The notes under the pieces: generated by a model | The model's input: only the letters and a program-made list of their open reading frames with translations | The model's database searches: none | Told to the model about the DNA's origin: nothing | Shown here: positions 24,062-31,718 of the stretch, one piece after another | How the letters are laid out: each line of letters opens with the position of its first letter | Numbering within the stretch: position 1 is the first letter of the stretch | Source: Terriglobia bacterium | Lineage (GTDB): Bacteria > Acidobacteriota > Terriglobia > Bryobacterales > Bryobacteraceae | DNA: 32,750 bases | Direction: 5' to 3' | Assembly (NCBI GenBank): GCA_020073365.1 | Contig: JAIQFL010000100.1 | Coordinates: 1 to 32,750 of the forward strand | Made by a program: the position numbers and the translations under genes

Positions 24062-25993
24062 GTGGAAGACCTCTACGCGGCCCTGAAGCGCTATTGGGGC
24101 TACGACTCATTCCGCCCGTTGCAGGAGCGGATCATCCAGAGCCTGCTGGCGGGCAACGACGCAGCCGTGGTGATGCCCACCGGCGGCGGCAAGTCGCTGT
24201 GCTACCAGTTGCCCGCGCTCGCCATGGGGCAGACGGTGGTGGTGATCTCGCCGCTGATCGCGCTTATGCAGGACCAGGTGGCGCAGTTGGGCGACATGGG
24301 GATTCCGGCGGCAGTGCTCAATAGCAGCCAGGGAGCCGAGGAACAGCGCGCGATCATGCGGGCGGCCGCGCAGGGCGCGTTCCGCTTGCTATACCTTTCG
24401 CCCGAACGGCTGGCCCGGCAGGATACCATCGGCTGGCTCCAGCGGCTGCCGCTGGCGTTCTTCGCCATCGACGAGGCGCACTGCATCTCCGAATGGGGGC
24501 ACGAGTTCCGCCCCGAATACCGCCAGCTCAGCTCGCTGCGGAAGAACTTTCCCGATAAACCGATCGCGGCATTCACCGCCAGCGCCACCAAACGGGTGCG
24601 GCACGACATTCTGGAGCAGCTACAACTTCGCGAGCCCCACAAGTACATCGCCAGTTTCCATCGCGCCAACCTGCGCTACATCCTTCACCAATGCGAAAAG
24701 GGTTCGCATCCAAGCCGCCTGCTGACGGCCGTTCGCGCGTATCCGGGCGCGAGCGTGATCGTCTACGCGCCGACCATCGCCAGCGTCGAACAGACTGTCG
24801 ACTTTCTGGCCGAACGGCAGATCGCCGCCGTCCCATATCACGGCCAGATGGAGACCGCGGACCGCCGCCGGAACCAGGAGCGCTGGATGAACGACGAAGT
24901 GCGCGTCCTGGTGGGAACCATCGCGTTCGGTCTGGGGATCAACAAGCCTGCGGTGCGCGCAGTGATCCATACGTCCCTGCCCAAGTCCATCGAGCAGTAC
25001 TACCAGGAGGCAGGTCGGGCCGGCCGCGACGGGCTGCCCGCCGATTGCCTGCTTCTATGGCAGCCGAAGGACGCGGGCCTGCTGGCGTACTTCATCGACA
25101 AGCTGAACGACCGCAACGAAAAAGAGCGCGCCTGGCAGCGGTACCATGCGGTGCGCCGTTTTGCGGAGAGCGGCGTTTGCCGGCATCTGCAGATCTGCAC
25201 TCACTTCGGGCAGATTCCCAAGTGGCAGCGCTGCGAGATGTGCGATGTTTGCGGCAATGTTCCCGAGTGGCTGAAGGTTCCGGCGGAGGACACGCTGGCT
25301 GTGAAGAAGAAGCGCCGGCCCAGTGGGACAGACGATCGCCCTTTGTCGTCTGTCAGCCGGTCAACACAGGCAGGAATGCCCGTGCCACAACAGGACACGC
25401 AGGCAGAAATGCCTGTGCCACTGGTGGAATTGTTCAAGGAGTGGCGTCGCCGCACCGCGCAACGCGCAGCCGTGCCGGCCTACATCGTGCTCAGCGATGC
25501 CGCCCTGGAGGACCTTTGCCGCAAGCGGCCTTCGAATCTTCGCGAGCTGCTCGGCGTCACCGGCATTGGCGAGCGCAAGGCGGAGTTGTACGGGAGCGAG
25601 ATCTTTGGGGTATTCGAAGCCTTCCGCAACGGCGCGCGAGCCGCAGTTCGCGAGGTAGCCCAAGTCTCACCCGCGGAAGAGACGTTGCGGTTGCTGGCTG
25701 AGGGCAAAAGCCTGGAGGAGGTGGCGCAGATTCGCGGCCGGCAATTCTCGACCGTGGTCAACCTGGTGGCCGACCTGATGGAGAAAGGGAAGCTGGAATA
25801 CCGCAAGGGATGGGTGGGCGAAGAGCACCATCGCCAAGTGGAGGAAGCGGTCGGCCGCCTGGGATCCCAATGGTTGAAGCCGCTACGCGAAGCGCTGCCC
25901 GCGGAGATCACCTACGAACAGATTCGCCTGGTGGTGGCGTTTGTGCGGAGGGGGGAACACCGATCTGACGCGAGGTTCGGTGTGGACGCCTAA
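24062..25993 (+). CDS. recQ: ATP-dependent DNA helicase RecQ
   Basis: RecQ is a 3'-5' helicase for recombination repair and stalled forks. The 643-residue protein has the RecQ opening YWGYDSFRPLQERIIQSLL, Walker A MPTGGGKS (38-45), DEAH box FAIDEAHCIS (135-143) with the aromatic loop EWGHEFRPEYRQL, motif VI YYQEAGRAGRDG, a four-Cys zinc site (CRHLQIC, then RCEMCDVC), an HRDC domain (about 455-530; RPSNLRELLGVTGIGERKAE) and a C-terminal helix-turn-helix-like region. The start is GTG at 24062. The linker between the zinc site and HRDC contains two tandem copies of a dispersed repeat (QAGMPVP, QAEMPVP). The stop overlaps the end of the convergent toxin gene. Confidence 0.95.
   Translation: MEDLYAALKRYWGYDSFRPLQERIIQSLLAGNDAAVVMPTGGGKSLCYQLPALAMGQTVVVISPLIALMQDQVAQLGDMGIPAAVLNSSQGAEEQRAIMRAAAQGAFRLLYLSPERLARQDTIGWLQRLPLAFFAIDEAHCISEWGHEFRPEYRQLSSLRKNFPDKPIAAFTASATKRVRHDILEQLQLREPHKYIASFHRANLRYILHQCEKGSHPSRLLTAVRAYPGASVIVYAPTIASVEQTVDFLAERQIAAVPYHGQMETADRRRNQERWMNDEVRVLVGTIAFGLGINKPAVRAVIHTSLPKSIEQYYQEAGRAGRDGLPADCLLLWQPKDAGLLAYFIDKLNDRNEKERAWQRYHAVRRFAESGVCRHLQICTHFGQIPKWQRCEMCDVCGNVPEWLKVPAEDTLAVKKKRRPSGTDDRPLSSVSRSTQAGMPVPQQDTQAEMPVPLVELFKEWRRRTAQRAAVPAYIVLSDAALEDLCRKRPSNLRELLGVTGIGERKAELYGSEIFGVFEAFRNGARAAVREVAQVSPAEETLRLLAEGKSLEEVAQIRGRQFSTVVNLVADLMEKGKLEYRKGWVGEEHHRQVEEAVGRLGSQWLKPLREALPAEITYEQIRLVVAFVRRGEHRSDARFGVDA
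25364..25421 (+). repeat. two tandem copies of a dispersed repeat inside recQ
   Basis: Units 25364-25388 and 25395-25421 share the form ACAC-AGGCAG-AATGCC-GTGCCAC, with two extra bases and two substitutions in the second, at a 31-bp period. They encode TQAGMPVPQQ and TQAEMPVPLV in the linker before the HRDC domain. The reverse complement of the first matches mnmE 4421-4445 at 21 of 25 bases. Confidence 0.75.
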
Positions 25994-26340
25994 AGAGCCA
26001 GGGGTACTCTGAGCTTGTGGGCCACAGTGGCGGACGTAGATGCATCCACGTGCCCAAGGTATCGAGCCACGCTGGAGCAATGTATGGTTGCCAGCTTATG
26101 CAGGCGCAACACGGATACCGTTTTGAGATGAGTGGACTGGAATTCCGGTTTGCCTGGGTCCAAGACTACGTCTGAAGCGAGAAGCTGAGCTGGCACGATG
26201 GTAGAGATGTAGGCACCAGAACCTCCGGGACGGAGCCGAGAGCGCCTGTCAGCAGCAATATCGGCCGGAGCTTCATGCCCGGGAAAGTCCCCGAACGGGA
26301 ATTGGGCCAGATGGGCCAGATAAATCTCACCGGGGCGCAT
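25990..26340 (-). pseudogene. MazF/PemK-like toxin with two compensating frameshifts
   Basis: The 116-residue frame starts MRPGEIYLAHLAQFPFGDFP and ends with QLLASDVVLDPGKPEFQSTH and LKTVSVLRLHKLATIH, a pattern known to me from PemK/MazF-like toxins (ribosome-dependent or free mRNA endonucleases) in acidobacteria. The part between, 26213-26280, is meaningful only in the +1 frame, where it reads MKLRPILLLTGALGSVPEVL, the conserved RP-hydrophobic core of the fold. An extra G near 26280 and a missing G near 26214 compensate each other. In addition CTGGCCCAT/CTGGCCCAA (26302-26319) is a tandem duplication of three codons. As written the toxin should not fold normally. It overlaps the antitoxin gene by 14 bases. 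Confidence 0.75.
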
Positions 26341-26560
26341 TCACGGGCTGCCCGTCTTCGAGGGTGTAGATGTCCTGCCGCGAGTCCTCTAACTCACACG
26401 TCCAGTCTGTGACAATGCCTTGGGCCCAGGCAACACCTCCCTCGTCTTCATCCGGTAGCAAAACGATCAAACCTACGGGCCCCGCCGGGAGTTCCTCGGG
26501 GACTCGGGCGCGCAGCCGATGTTGTTCATCGATATGGCCCGTCAATTCGATGGCCGTCAC
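26327..26560 (-). CDS. antitoxin partner of the MazF/PemK-like toxin
   Basis: A 77-residue acidic protein, MTAIELTGHIDEQHRLRARV and onward, ending DIYTLEDGQPVNAPR. The N-terminal half looks like a small beta-rich, possibly AbrB-like dimerisation unit (ELTGHIDEQHRLRARVPEEL), the C-terminal half like a toxin-wrapping tail. I recall this arrangement directly before PemK/MazF-type genes in acidobacteria. The start is GTG at 26560 with no clear ribosome site. It overlaps the downstream toxin by 14 bases, standard for type II toxin-antitoxin pairs. It lies 22 bases after the membrane-protein gene on the same strand. Confidence 0.65.
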   Translation of the reverse strand: MTAIELTGHIDEQHRLRARVPEELPAGPVGLIVLLPDEDEGGVAWAQGIVTDWTCELEDSRQDIYTLEDGQPVNAPR

Positions 26561-26582
26561 GGGTACATTGTCACTCGTTGGC

Positions 26583-27260
26583 TCAGATAAACATCTCTTC
26601 GTCCTGCGTCGCGGAATCGACGGAAGACTTGCGAGGTTTGTTCACCAGGGTTGCAACGGCCGCGGAAATTCCCGCGGCGAGGCCGTTCACCTCCCGCACC
26701 GGCCGCATCACGGTGCGTTTCACAGCATCGCCCACCTGCTCGACCTGTTCGACGGTACTTTCCACCGAGTTGTCGATTTGCTCCAGCCGGTGGCGCGCGC
26801 GGTCACCGGCGTCGTGCAGGAGCGCGCCGATCCGCTCGACCTGTTCGCGGCCGGAGTGGGAAATAGCAACCACTTCACTGGAAACTTCCGCAATGCGCGG
26901 GCGAGCCTCCTCAATCAGGCGGTTGGTGGTGGCCAAAACCTTCCCGGCTTGATCGGCAGCCGCCTCCAACTTCTCCATCAGGGGCCCGATCTTGTCAAAC
27001 ACCGGACCAATACTCTCGATCATCGGCCCCAGTTTCTCGAACATCGGGGTAGCATCTTCCATCACGGGCCCAAGTCTTGCCGTGATCACCCCGAGGTTCT
27101 CCATCACGGGTTCGGTCCGATTCGCCAGTGGCTCGATCCGGTGTTCCATCTTCCGAACACTTCGAAGCAGCCCAATCATGACGAAGGCCTGCACTACGAC
27201 CATACTGCAGGCCAGTCCTACCGCCACCGCGATGATGATGCGAAAGACGTCTTCCGGCAT
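26583..27260 (-). CDS. membrane-anchored protein with Gly-Pro heptad repeats (DUF948-like)
   Basis: A 225-residue protein with one N-terminal membrane helix (about 7-32, FRIIIAVAVGLACSMVVVQA) and a long helical cytoplasmic or periplasmic part. Residues 56-97 form six heptads: LGVITAR, LGPVMED, ATPMFEK, LGPMIES, IGPVFDK, IGPLMEK. Four contain Gly-Pro at the same place, which is unusual in a coiled coil. The C-terminal half has coiled-coil features (QVERIGALLHDAGDRARHRL, VESTVEQVEQVGDAVKRTVM). The layout recalls DUF948 proteins but the exact family is not certain. It follows the YtxH gene by 24 bases and is probably in one operon with it; an envelope or stress role is inferred from that pairing. 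Confidence 0.75.
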   Translation of the reverse strand: MPEDVFRIIIAVAVGLACSMVVVQAFVMIGLLRSVRKMEHRIEPLANRTEPVMENLGVITARLGPVMEDATPMFEKLGPMIESIGPVFDKIGPLMEKLEAAADQAGKVLATTNRLIEEARPRIAEVSSEVVAISHSGREQVERIGALLHDAGDRARHRLEQIDNSVESTVEQVEQVGDAVKRTVMRPVREVNGLAAGISAAVATLVNKPRKSSVDSATQDEEMFI

Positions 27261-27284
27261 ACCAGAGAATCCCGCCCGGTTTGA

Positions 27285-27593
27285 TTAGTTTGCCGTTCCC
27301 TCGGAGGATGGCGACGGATGGCCTACCGTATCGCGATAAGCCTGTTTGCCCGCCTCCATGGCGTCCGCAATATTGTCCTTCTGACGGCCAATGACTTCCT
27401 TGCCCTTATCGACCCATTCCGAAGCGGTCTGCTTGATGTCGGAGCCGCGCTGCTTCAAGTAATCCGTACCTTCTCCGGCCTTGTTCTTGATGATCTCGCG
27501 GGTCTCGTGTCCGGCCTTCGGGGCGAACAGCATGCCGAGGCCGACACCCACACCTAGTCCTAGCAAGAAGCTGGAAAGCCCGTTTTTGTCCAT
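27285..27593 (-). CDS. YtxH domain protein
   Basis: A 102-residue protein with the YtxH pattern: an N-terminal glycine-rich membrane helix (FLLGLGVGVGLGMLFAPKAG) followed at once by the conserved APKAGHETR turn and an amphipathic charged helix region (KNKAGEGTDYLKQRGSDIKQ). YtxH proteins are small, often stress-induced membrane proteins of unknown mechanism. A GGAGAAAA run directly before the ATG (complement of 27594-27604) serves as ribosome site. It is the first gene of a probable two-gene operon with the Gly-Pro heptad protein and is divergent from recX. Confidence 0.85.
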   Translation of the reverse strand: MDKNGLSSFLLGLGVGVGLGMLFAPKAGHETREIIKNKAGEGTDYLKQRGSDIKQTASEWVDKGKEVIGRQKDNIADAMEAGKQAYRDTVGHPSPSSEGTAN

Positions 27594-27667
27594 GTTTTCT
27601 CCTCTTCATTCGACTTTCGAATCAGCAGGAAAGCCGCCATGTCGAACCATTTTCCAGTATACTCCGC

Positions 27668-28219
27668 ATGGGAATCCAAATCATGGAGGAAAGGAAAGTA
27701 CGGCTTCTCGGGGCGGAAGCATTGTGGGCCTACGCACTCAAGGTTCTTGCCGGCCGCGCCTATTCCACGGGGGAACTGCGGGAGAAACTGCGCCGCCGCG
27801 CCGAACGCGCCAGCGACGTGGACGACATCCTCGCCCGTCTGAAGGACCATGGCTACCTGGACGATCGCCGCTTTGCGGAAGGATTCGCCGCCGCACGCCT
27901 ATCGAACGACAGATTCGGCAGCTCGCGGGTGGTCCAGGATCTCCGCCAGCATCGCGTGGCGCCGAGCCTGGCCGAGCGAACCGTGAAGAAAGTCTATCAG
28001 GACGTTAACGAGGAGGCTCTCATCGAAGAGTGGGTCCGCCGCAAATACCGCCTGGCGCAGAGAGAGGGACTGTTTCAGGAGGACAAGGACCTGGCCGCCG
28101 CCTATCGCAGGCTTCTACGGGCCGGTTTCCGCACCGGAGAGATTGTGAAGGTTCTCAAACGGTTCGCGAAAAACCCCGACCTGCTGGATAGCTTCGAGCC
28201 GCCGGGGGAGGAATCGTAG
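27668..28219 (+). CDS. recX: regulatory protein RecX
   Basis: RecX binds RecA filaments and limits their activity. The 183-residue protein consists of RecX three-helix repeats: ALKVLAGRAYSTGELREKLR, then VDDILARLKDHGYLDDRRFAEGF (the most conserved part), the middle repeat with RQHRVAPSLAERTV, and a C-terminal repeat AYRRLLRAGFRTGEIVKVLK. Two ATG codons are possible, 27668 and 27683. A TATACT box at 27658-27663 would put the transcript start near 27670, which makes the second ATG (178 residues) attractive; I give the longer form. recA is not in the window. Confidence 0.9.
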   Translation: MGIQIMEERKVRLLGAEALWAYALKVLAGRAYSTGELREKLRRRAERASDVDDILARLKDHGYLDDRRFAEGFAAARLSNDRFGSSRVVQDLRQHRVAPSLAERTVKKVYQDVNEEALIEEWVRRKYRLAQREGLFQEDKDLAAAYRRLLRAGFRTGEIVKVLKRFAKNPDLLDSFEPPGEES

Positions 28220-28246
28220 GGCGTTCCTTGGAACTGGCCTTCCCGC

Positions 28247-28280
28247 CTGCCACGCCTGCATTCATGCAGGCGTCTGGCAG
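28247..28280. terminator. large hairpin between convergent recX and Uma2 genes
   Basis: CTGCCACGCCTGCAT (28247-28261) pairs with ATGCAGGCGTCTGGCAG (28264-28280) around TC, perfect apart from a two-base bulge. It lies 27 bases after recX and before the end of the convergent Uma2 gene. No T run follows, so it may be a dispersed palindromic repeat acting as a two-way stop or mRNA 3'-end protector rather than a classical terminator. Confidence 0.6.
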
Positions 28281-28338
28281 CCGCAAAGGCCGCCCCACGT
28301 AGTTGCTTGACTTGTGAAATGAATTCCACCCCAGGACA

Positions 28339-28881
28339 CTAGGCCGCGTCTTCAAAAATGGCCGAAACCGGAATGCTTCCACCGAGCGGATCCGGAAGCG
28401 GGACGGGCATGGAACAGTCGTAGGTGACGTTCTTTCGATCAGTCCCGGTGACGCGCACGAGGCGACGCTTCGGATCGACGGTCCAGAATGCGATACAGCC
28501 ATTGGACAGGCAAGTTTCCTGGCGCTCCAGGATCTCGGCCTTGGTCTTGCTCGGCGACAGAACCTCTATCACCAGGTCGGGCGCGCCAAAAAAGTAATCG
28601 GCGTCCTTCTCCCACCTTTCCTTCGTAACAAAAGCAACATCGGCCTGCCATGCTTCATACTCCGCAGCGGGGCGGAACGGAAATTCAATTGTCAGGAAGC
28701 CCTTGCCACGGGTCCGCGGCTTCAGCAGGTCCGACAAAGCCTCTTGGATTATTGCGTGCCCTTGCTTTCGTGACGGCATGAAGACAACCTGACCGTGATG
28801 CACTTCATAGTAGCCCCCCGGCGGATCGGGAAGATTCGCGAACTCTTCAAACGCAATCAAACCGGTCTGAATCGTGCCCAT
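28339..28881 (-). CDS. Uma2 family (DUF820) putative restriction-like endonuclease
   Basis: A 180-residue protein of the PD-(D/E)XK-like Uma2 fold. Family marks are the opening YYEVHHGQVVFMPSRKQGHA, WQADVAFV, the catalytic-type strand APDLVIEVLSPSKTKAE (Asp 102, Glu 106, followed by the Lys-containing turn) and FWTVDPKRRLVRV. Uma2 proteins are numerous in cyanobacteria, chloroflexi and acidobacteria; their substrates are mostly unknown and some may belong to mobile elements. It stands alone, convergent to recX and in the same direction as the following rbfA-ylxP-infB cluster. Confidence 0.88.
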   Translation of the reverse strand: MGTIQTGLIAFEEFANLPDPPGGYYEVHHGQVVFMPSRKQGHAIIQEALSDLLKPRTRGKGFLTIEFPFRPAAEYEAWQADVAFVTKERWEKDADYFFGAPDLVIEVLSPSKTKAEILERQETCLSNGCIAFWTVDPKRRLVRVTGTDRKNVTYDCSMPVPLPDPLGGSIPVSAIFEDAA

Positions 28882-28955
28882 GCAATTCCACCCATCCTGA
28901 TTCTACTACCAAGCCCCATGGCGGTTGGACCGGAGGCGGGGAAACAACGCCTCGG

Positions 28956-29318
28956 CTAATTCTCACCACGGCCGCGAGATCTTTTGGCGCGCTTCAGAAG
29001 GAAATCGATGCGGCTCTCGACGTCCGGGTTGCGGTTCTGCTCAAAATGCAGCTCCGGGACATGACGAAGGCTCAAGCGGCTGGCCAGCTCGTGCCGCAGG
29101 TAGTGGCGCGCATGTTCCAGGGCGCCCAGCGACTGCTTCTGCTCGCCCGCATCGCCCCGGACCGCCACCCGGACGGTGGCGTGCCGCCCGTCTGGACTCA
29201 CGTGCACCTCGGTCACCTCCACGGCCAGGAGACGAGGGTCGGCTGTTTCGAAGCCGATGATCTCGATGAGCTCCTCCCGGACCGCTTCAGAGACCCGCAA
29301 TGTGCGCCGTTCATCCAT
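28956..29318 (-). CDS. rbfA: 30S ribosome-binding factor RbfA
   Basis: RbfA matures the 16S rRNA 5' region of the small subunit and is important in cold adaptation. The 120-residue protein reads MDERRTLRVSEAVREELIEI, then DPRLLAVEVTEVHVSPDGRH (the KH-like core), and RHVPELHFEQNRNPDVESRI near the end, all as in the family. The ATG at 29318 is preferred; upstream the frame is open for 35 residues but consists of Pro/Gly low-complexity sequence from the G-rich repeat there. No good ribosome site is seen. It is the last gene of the infB-ylxP-rbfA run. Confidence 0.94.
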   Translation of the reverse strand: MDERRTLRVSEAVREELIEIIGFETADPRLLAVEVTEVHVSPDGRHATVRVAVRGDAGEQKQSLGALEHARHYLRHELASRLSLRHVPELHFEQNRNPDVESRIDFLLKRAKRSRGRGEN

Positions 29319-29324
29319 AAAGCA

Positions 29325-29355
29325 GGGGCCGGGGGCCGGGGGACAGGGGGCGGGG
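29325..29355 (+). repeat. G-tract array upstream of rbfA (potential G-quadruplex)
   Basis: Five runs of four or five G (29325-28, 29331-35, 29338-42, 29346-50, 29352-55) separated by one to three bases lie on the plus strand seven bases before the rbfA start. The rbfA mRNA carries the C-rich complement, so any G-quadruplex would form on the DNA template strand. Confidence 0.75.
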
Positions 29356-29397
29356 AAAAACGGTCCCTGGCGCGGCCGACCGGACCCAAACCGGGTT

Positions 29398-29417
29398 GGC
29401 AGGCGAAAGCGCCTGCC
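29398..29417. repeat. 8-bp perfect inverted repeat between ylxP and rbfA
   Basis: GGCAGGCG-AAAG-CGCCTGCC is a perfect hairpin followed by CCAC, ten bases beyond the ylxP stop codon. It resembles the short palindromes that recur in acidobacterial intergenic DNA and could stop or slow transcription inside the infB-ylxP-rbfA operon. Confidence 0.7.
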
Positions 29418-29426
29418 CCACAATGG

Positions 29427-29714
29427 TCATGCCAGCCACTCTACGGTCGCTTCCACCAGTTCCGAGCCGAGCAATGCCGCGGCTTCGTCCTCCACCGACT
29501 GCAACACCTTTGCGGCGTGCACGTGGTCGGACGACACCGTCACTACGGCCACGGCGGCCCTCTGCCAGAGATCCTGGTGATCGATCTCCGCCACGGCCAC
29601 GTTGAATTTGTTTCGCAAGCGGTCCTGCAGGCTCTTCACCACGTGACGCTTGTCTTTCAGCGAGTGCGAGTTTTCGAGCCGCAACTCCAGGGTCAGGACG
29701 CCGATGGATGCCAT
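29427..29714 (-). CDS. ylxP: DUF503/YlxP family protein
   Basis: A 95-residue protein, MASIGVLTLELRLENSHSLK and onward, with the DUF503 pattern SHSLKDKRHVVKSLQDRLRN, FNVAVAEIDHQDLWQRA, AVVTVSSDHVHAAKVL and a closing VEATVEWLA. It is a small ferredoxin-like-fold protein reported to assist ribosome or RNase P function, always placed between infB and rbfA in many bacteria, as here. The ATG at 29714 overlaps nothing and sits four bases after the infB stop; an upstream in-frame start within infB was rejected because it only mirrors that gene. Confidence 0.9.
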   Translation of the reverse strand: MASIGVLTLELRLENSHSLKDKRHVVKSLQDRLRNKFNVAVAEIDHQDLWQRAAVAVVTVSSDHVHAAKVLQSVEDEAAALLGSELVEATVEWLA

Positions 29715-29718
29715 GTCG

Positions 29719-31707
29719 TCAGACGAAAACTTCGGTGGCCACCCGCTCGCTGGCGAACGCCTCGATGATGTCATTCTGCTTGACATCGGCGTAGTTCTCC
29801 AGCCCAATGCCGCACTCCATGCCGATCTTCACCTCGCTGACGTCGTCTTTGAACCGCCGCAGCGAACTGACCTTGCCGGTGTACACCACCACGTTGTCGC
29901 GCAGCAGGCGAACCTCGGACGAACGCGTGATCACGCCGTCCAACACCTGGCAGCCGGCCACATTCCCGACCTTGGGGATGCGGAACGTTTCGCGCACCTC
30001 GGCCTTGCCTTTGTAGACTTCCTTGAATACCGGCGCGAGTAGCCCGCTCATGGCCGCCTTGATCTCGTCCGTCAGGTTGTAGATGATGGTGTGCAGGCGG
30101 ATATCCACCTTCTCCTGCTCTGCCAGCGCCGCTGCATTGCGTTCGGGCCGCACGTTGAAGCCCACGATGATCGCGTTCGAGGCCGACGCCAGCAGCACGT
30201 CGGACTCGTTGATGGCGCCCACGCCGGAGTGAATCACGCGGACCTTCACCTTTTCGTTGGAGAGCTTCTGCAAGGTCTCGCTCAGCACTTCGGCCGAACC
30301 ACCCACATCCGTCTTGATGATGATGGGCAGCTCCTTGACCTCGCCCGCCTGCATCTGCTTGTGCAGTTGCTCCAGGGTCAGGCGGCTGGATTTCGCCAAG
30401 GCGGCTTCGCGGGCCTTCTGGTCGCGGAAATTGACGATCTGCTTGGCCTTGGCAGTGTCGGTCACCACCTGGAAATCGTCGCCCGCCTCGGGCAGCGATT
30501 CCAGGCCCAACACCTCCACGGGCATGGAAGGCTCGGCTTTGCGAACCTGTGCGCCGCGGTCGTTCTGCATGGCGCGCACCTTGCCGAACACCGCGCCGCA
30601 GATGAAGAAATCGCCCACGTGCAGCGTGCCGTTGCGCACCAGAACGGTGGCCACGGGGCCGCGCCCGCGGTCCAACTGCGCTTCGATCACGGTGCCCATG
30701 GCGGGCCGATTGGGGTTGGCCTTCAGATCCTGCATGTCGGCCACCAGCAGAATCATTTCGAGCAACAGGTCCAGGTTCTGATGGGTCCTCGCCGAAACCG
30801 GCACCATCACGGTGTCGCCGCCCCAGTCTTCGGGGAGCAGGCCGCGGTCGGAGAGCTGCTGCTTGATGCGCTCCGGCTGGGCATCGGGCTTATCGATTTT
30901 GTTGATCGCGACGATGATGGGCACCTTGGCGGCACGCGCGTGGTCGATGGCCTCGAGCGTCTGGGGCATGACGCCGTCTTCGGCCGCCACCACCAGCACC
31001 ACGATATCGGTGACCTTGGCGCCGCGCGCCCGCATACGGGTGAAGGCTTCGTGGCCGGGGGTGTCGATGAATACGATCTTGCGGCCCTTCATCTCCACGT
31101 GATAAGCGCCGATGTGCTGCGTAATGCCGCCCGCCTCGCGCCCCGCCACGTTGGCTACGCGGATGGCGTCGAGCAGGGAGGTCTTACCATGGTCCACATG
31201 GCCCATGATGGTGACCACGGGGCCGCGCTTCACCAGATCCTTGGTATCCTCGGCTTCTTCCACCGCCTGCATGGCCTCTACTTCGTAGGTGACGGTGGCG
31301 GTGGAGGCGCCGAACTCGCGCGAGACTTCGTTGGCCAGCTTGGAATCGAGGGTCTGGTTGATAGTGGCGAAGATCCCGCGGTCCAGCAGTTTCTTGATCA
31401 CCAGGTTGGCCTTCACGTCCAGCTTTTCCGAAAGCTCCTTGACCGTGATGCCTTCCGAGATGGTGATTTCGCGATTGATGGCCGGCGGCCCGGATTCCAC
31501 ATGGCGCCGCGTGGGCCGTAGGACCTTCTCTTCTTCCACACGCTCGCGCGGTTGCGGGCGGGTGGTGCGCTTGTCACCGGGGCGCCCGCGAGGCGCTTCC
31601 ACGGGGGGCGGCGCGAGACCGGGTTCCATCCTGCCGCGGGATGTGGGATGCTGCGGCCGCGGGCCTCCGACGGCCGGACGTCCGGCGCTGGGAAGTCCTG
31701 GACGCAC
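29719..31707 (-). CDS. infB: translation initiation factor IF-2, N-terminally truncated
   Basis: IF-2 brings fMet-tRNA to the 30S subunit. From GTG at 31707 the protein has 662 residues: a Pro/Arg-rich linker (1-75), an IF2_N helix domain (ISEGITVKELSEKLDVKANL, 83-102), the G domain with GHVDHGKT (169-176), DTPGHEAF (215-222) and NKID (269-272), and complete domains II-IV to the C-terminal YADVKQNDIIEAFASERVAT. The frame stays open upstream as GQPIYRGPIRPGQALVAKQG, still IF-2 linker, back to a TGA at 31801-31803; there the sequence changes into an AbrB-type gene fragment. The usual N-terminal domain and the nusA neighbour are missing. Whether translation begins at 31707 by reinitiation is inferred. 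Confidence 0.9.
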   Translation of the reverse strand: MRPGLPSAGRPAVGGPRPQHPTSRGRMEPGLAPPPVEAPRGRPGDKRTTRPQPRERVEEEKVLRPTRRHVESGPPAINREITISEGITVKELSEKLDVKANLVIKKLLDRGIFATINQTLDSKLANEVSREFGASTATVTYEVEAMQAVEEAEDTKDLVKRGPVVTIMGHVDHGKTSLLDAIRVANVAGREAGGITQHIGAYHVEMKGRKIVFIDTPGHEAFTRMRARGAKVTDIVVLVVAAEDGVMPQTLEAIDHARAAKVPIIVAINKIDKPDAQPERIKQQLSDRGLLPEDWGGDTVMVPVSARTHQNLDLLLEMILLVADMQDLKANPNRPAMGTVIEAQLDRGRGPVATVLVRNGTLHVGDFFICGAVFGKVRAMQNDRGAQVRKAEPSMPVEVLGLESLPEAGDDFQVVTDTAKAKQIVNFRDQKAREAALAKSSRLTLEQLHKQMQAGEVKELPIIIKTDVGGSAEVLSETLQKLSNEKVKVRVIHSGVGAINESDVLLASASNAIIVGFNVRPERNAAALAEQEKVDIRLHTIIYNLTDEIKAAMSGLLAPVFKEVYKGKAEVRETFRIPKVGNVAGCQVLDGVITRSSEVRLLRDNVVVYTGKVSSLRRFKDDVSEVKIGMECGIGLENYADVKQNDIIEAFASERVATEVFV

Positions 31708-31718
31708 GCCCTGTTTGG

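Noticed and set aside
30091..31521. 476-codon plus-strand frame opposite infB, rich in His
   Set aside because: It is the mirror of infB codon use; the minus strand encodes the full IF-2 domain series.
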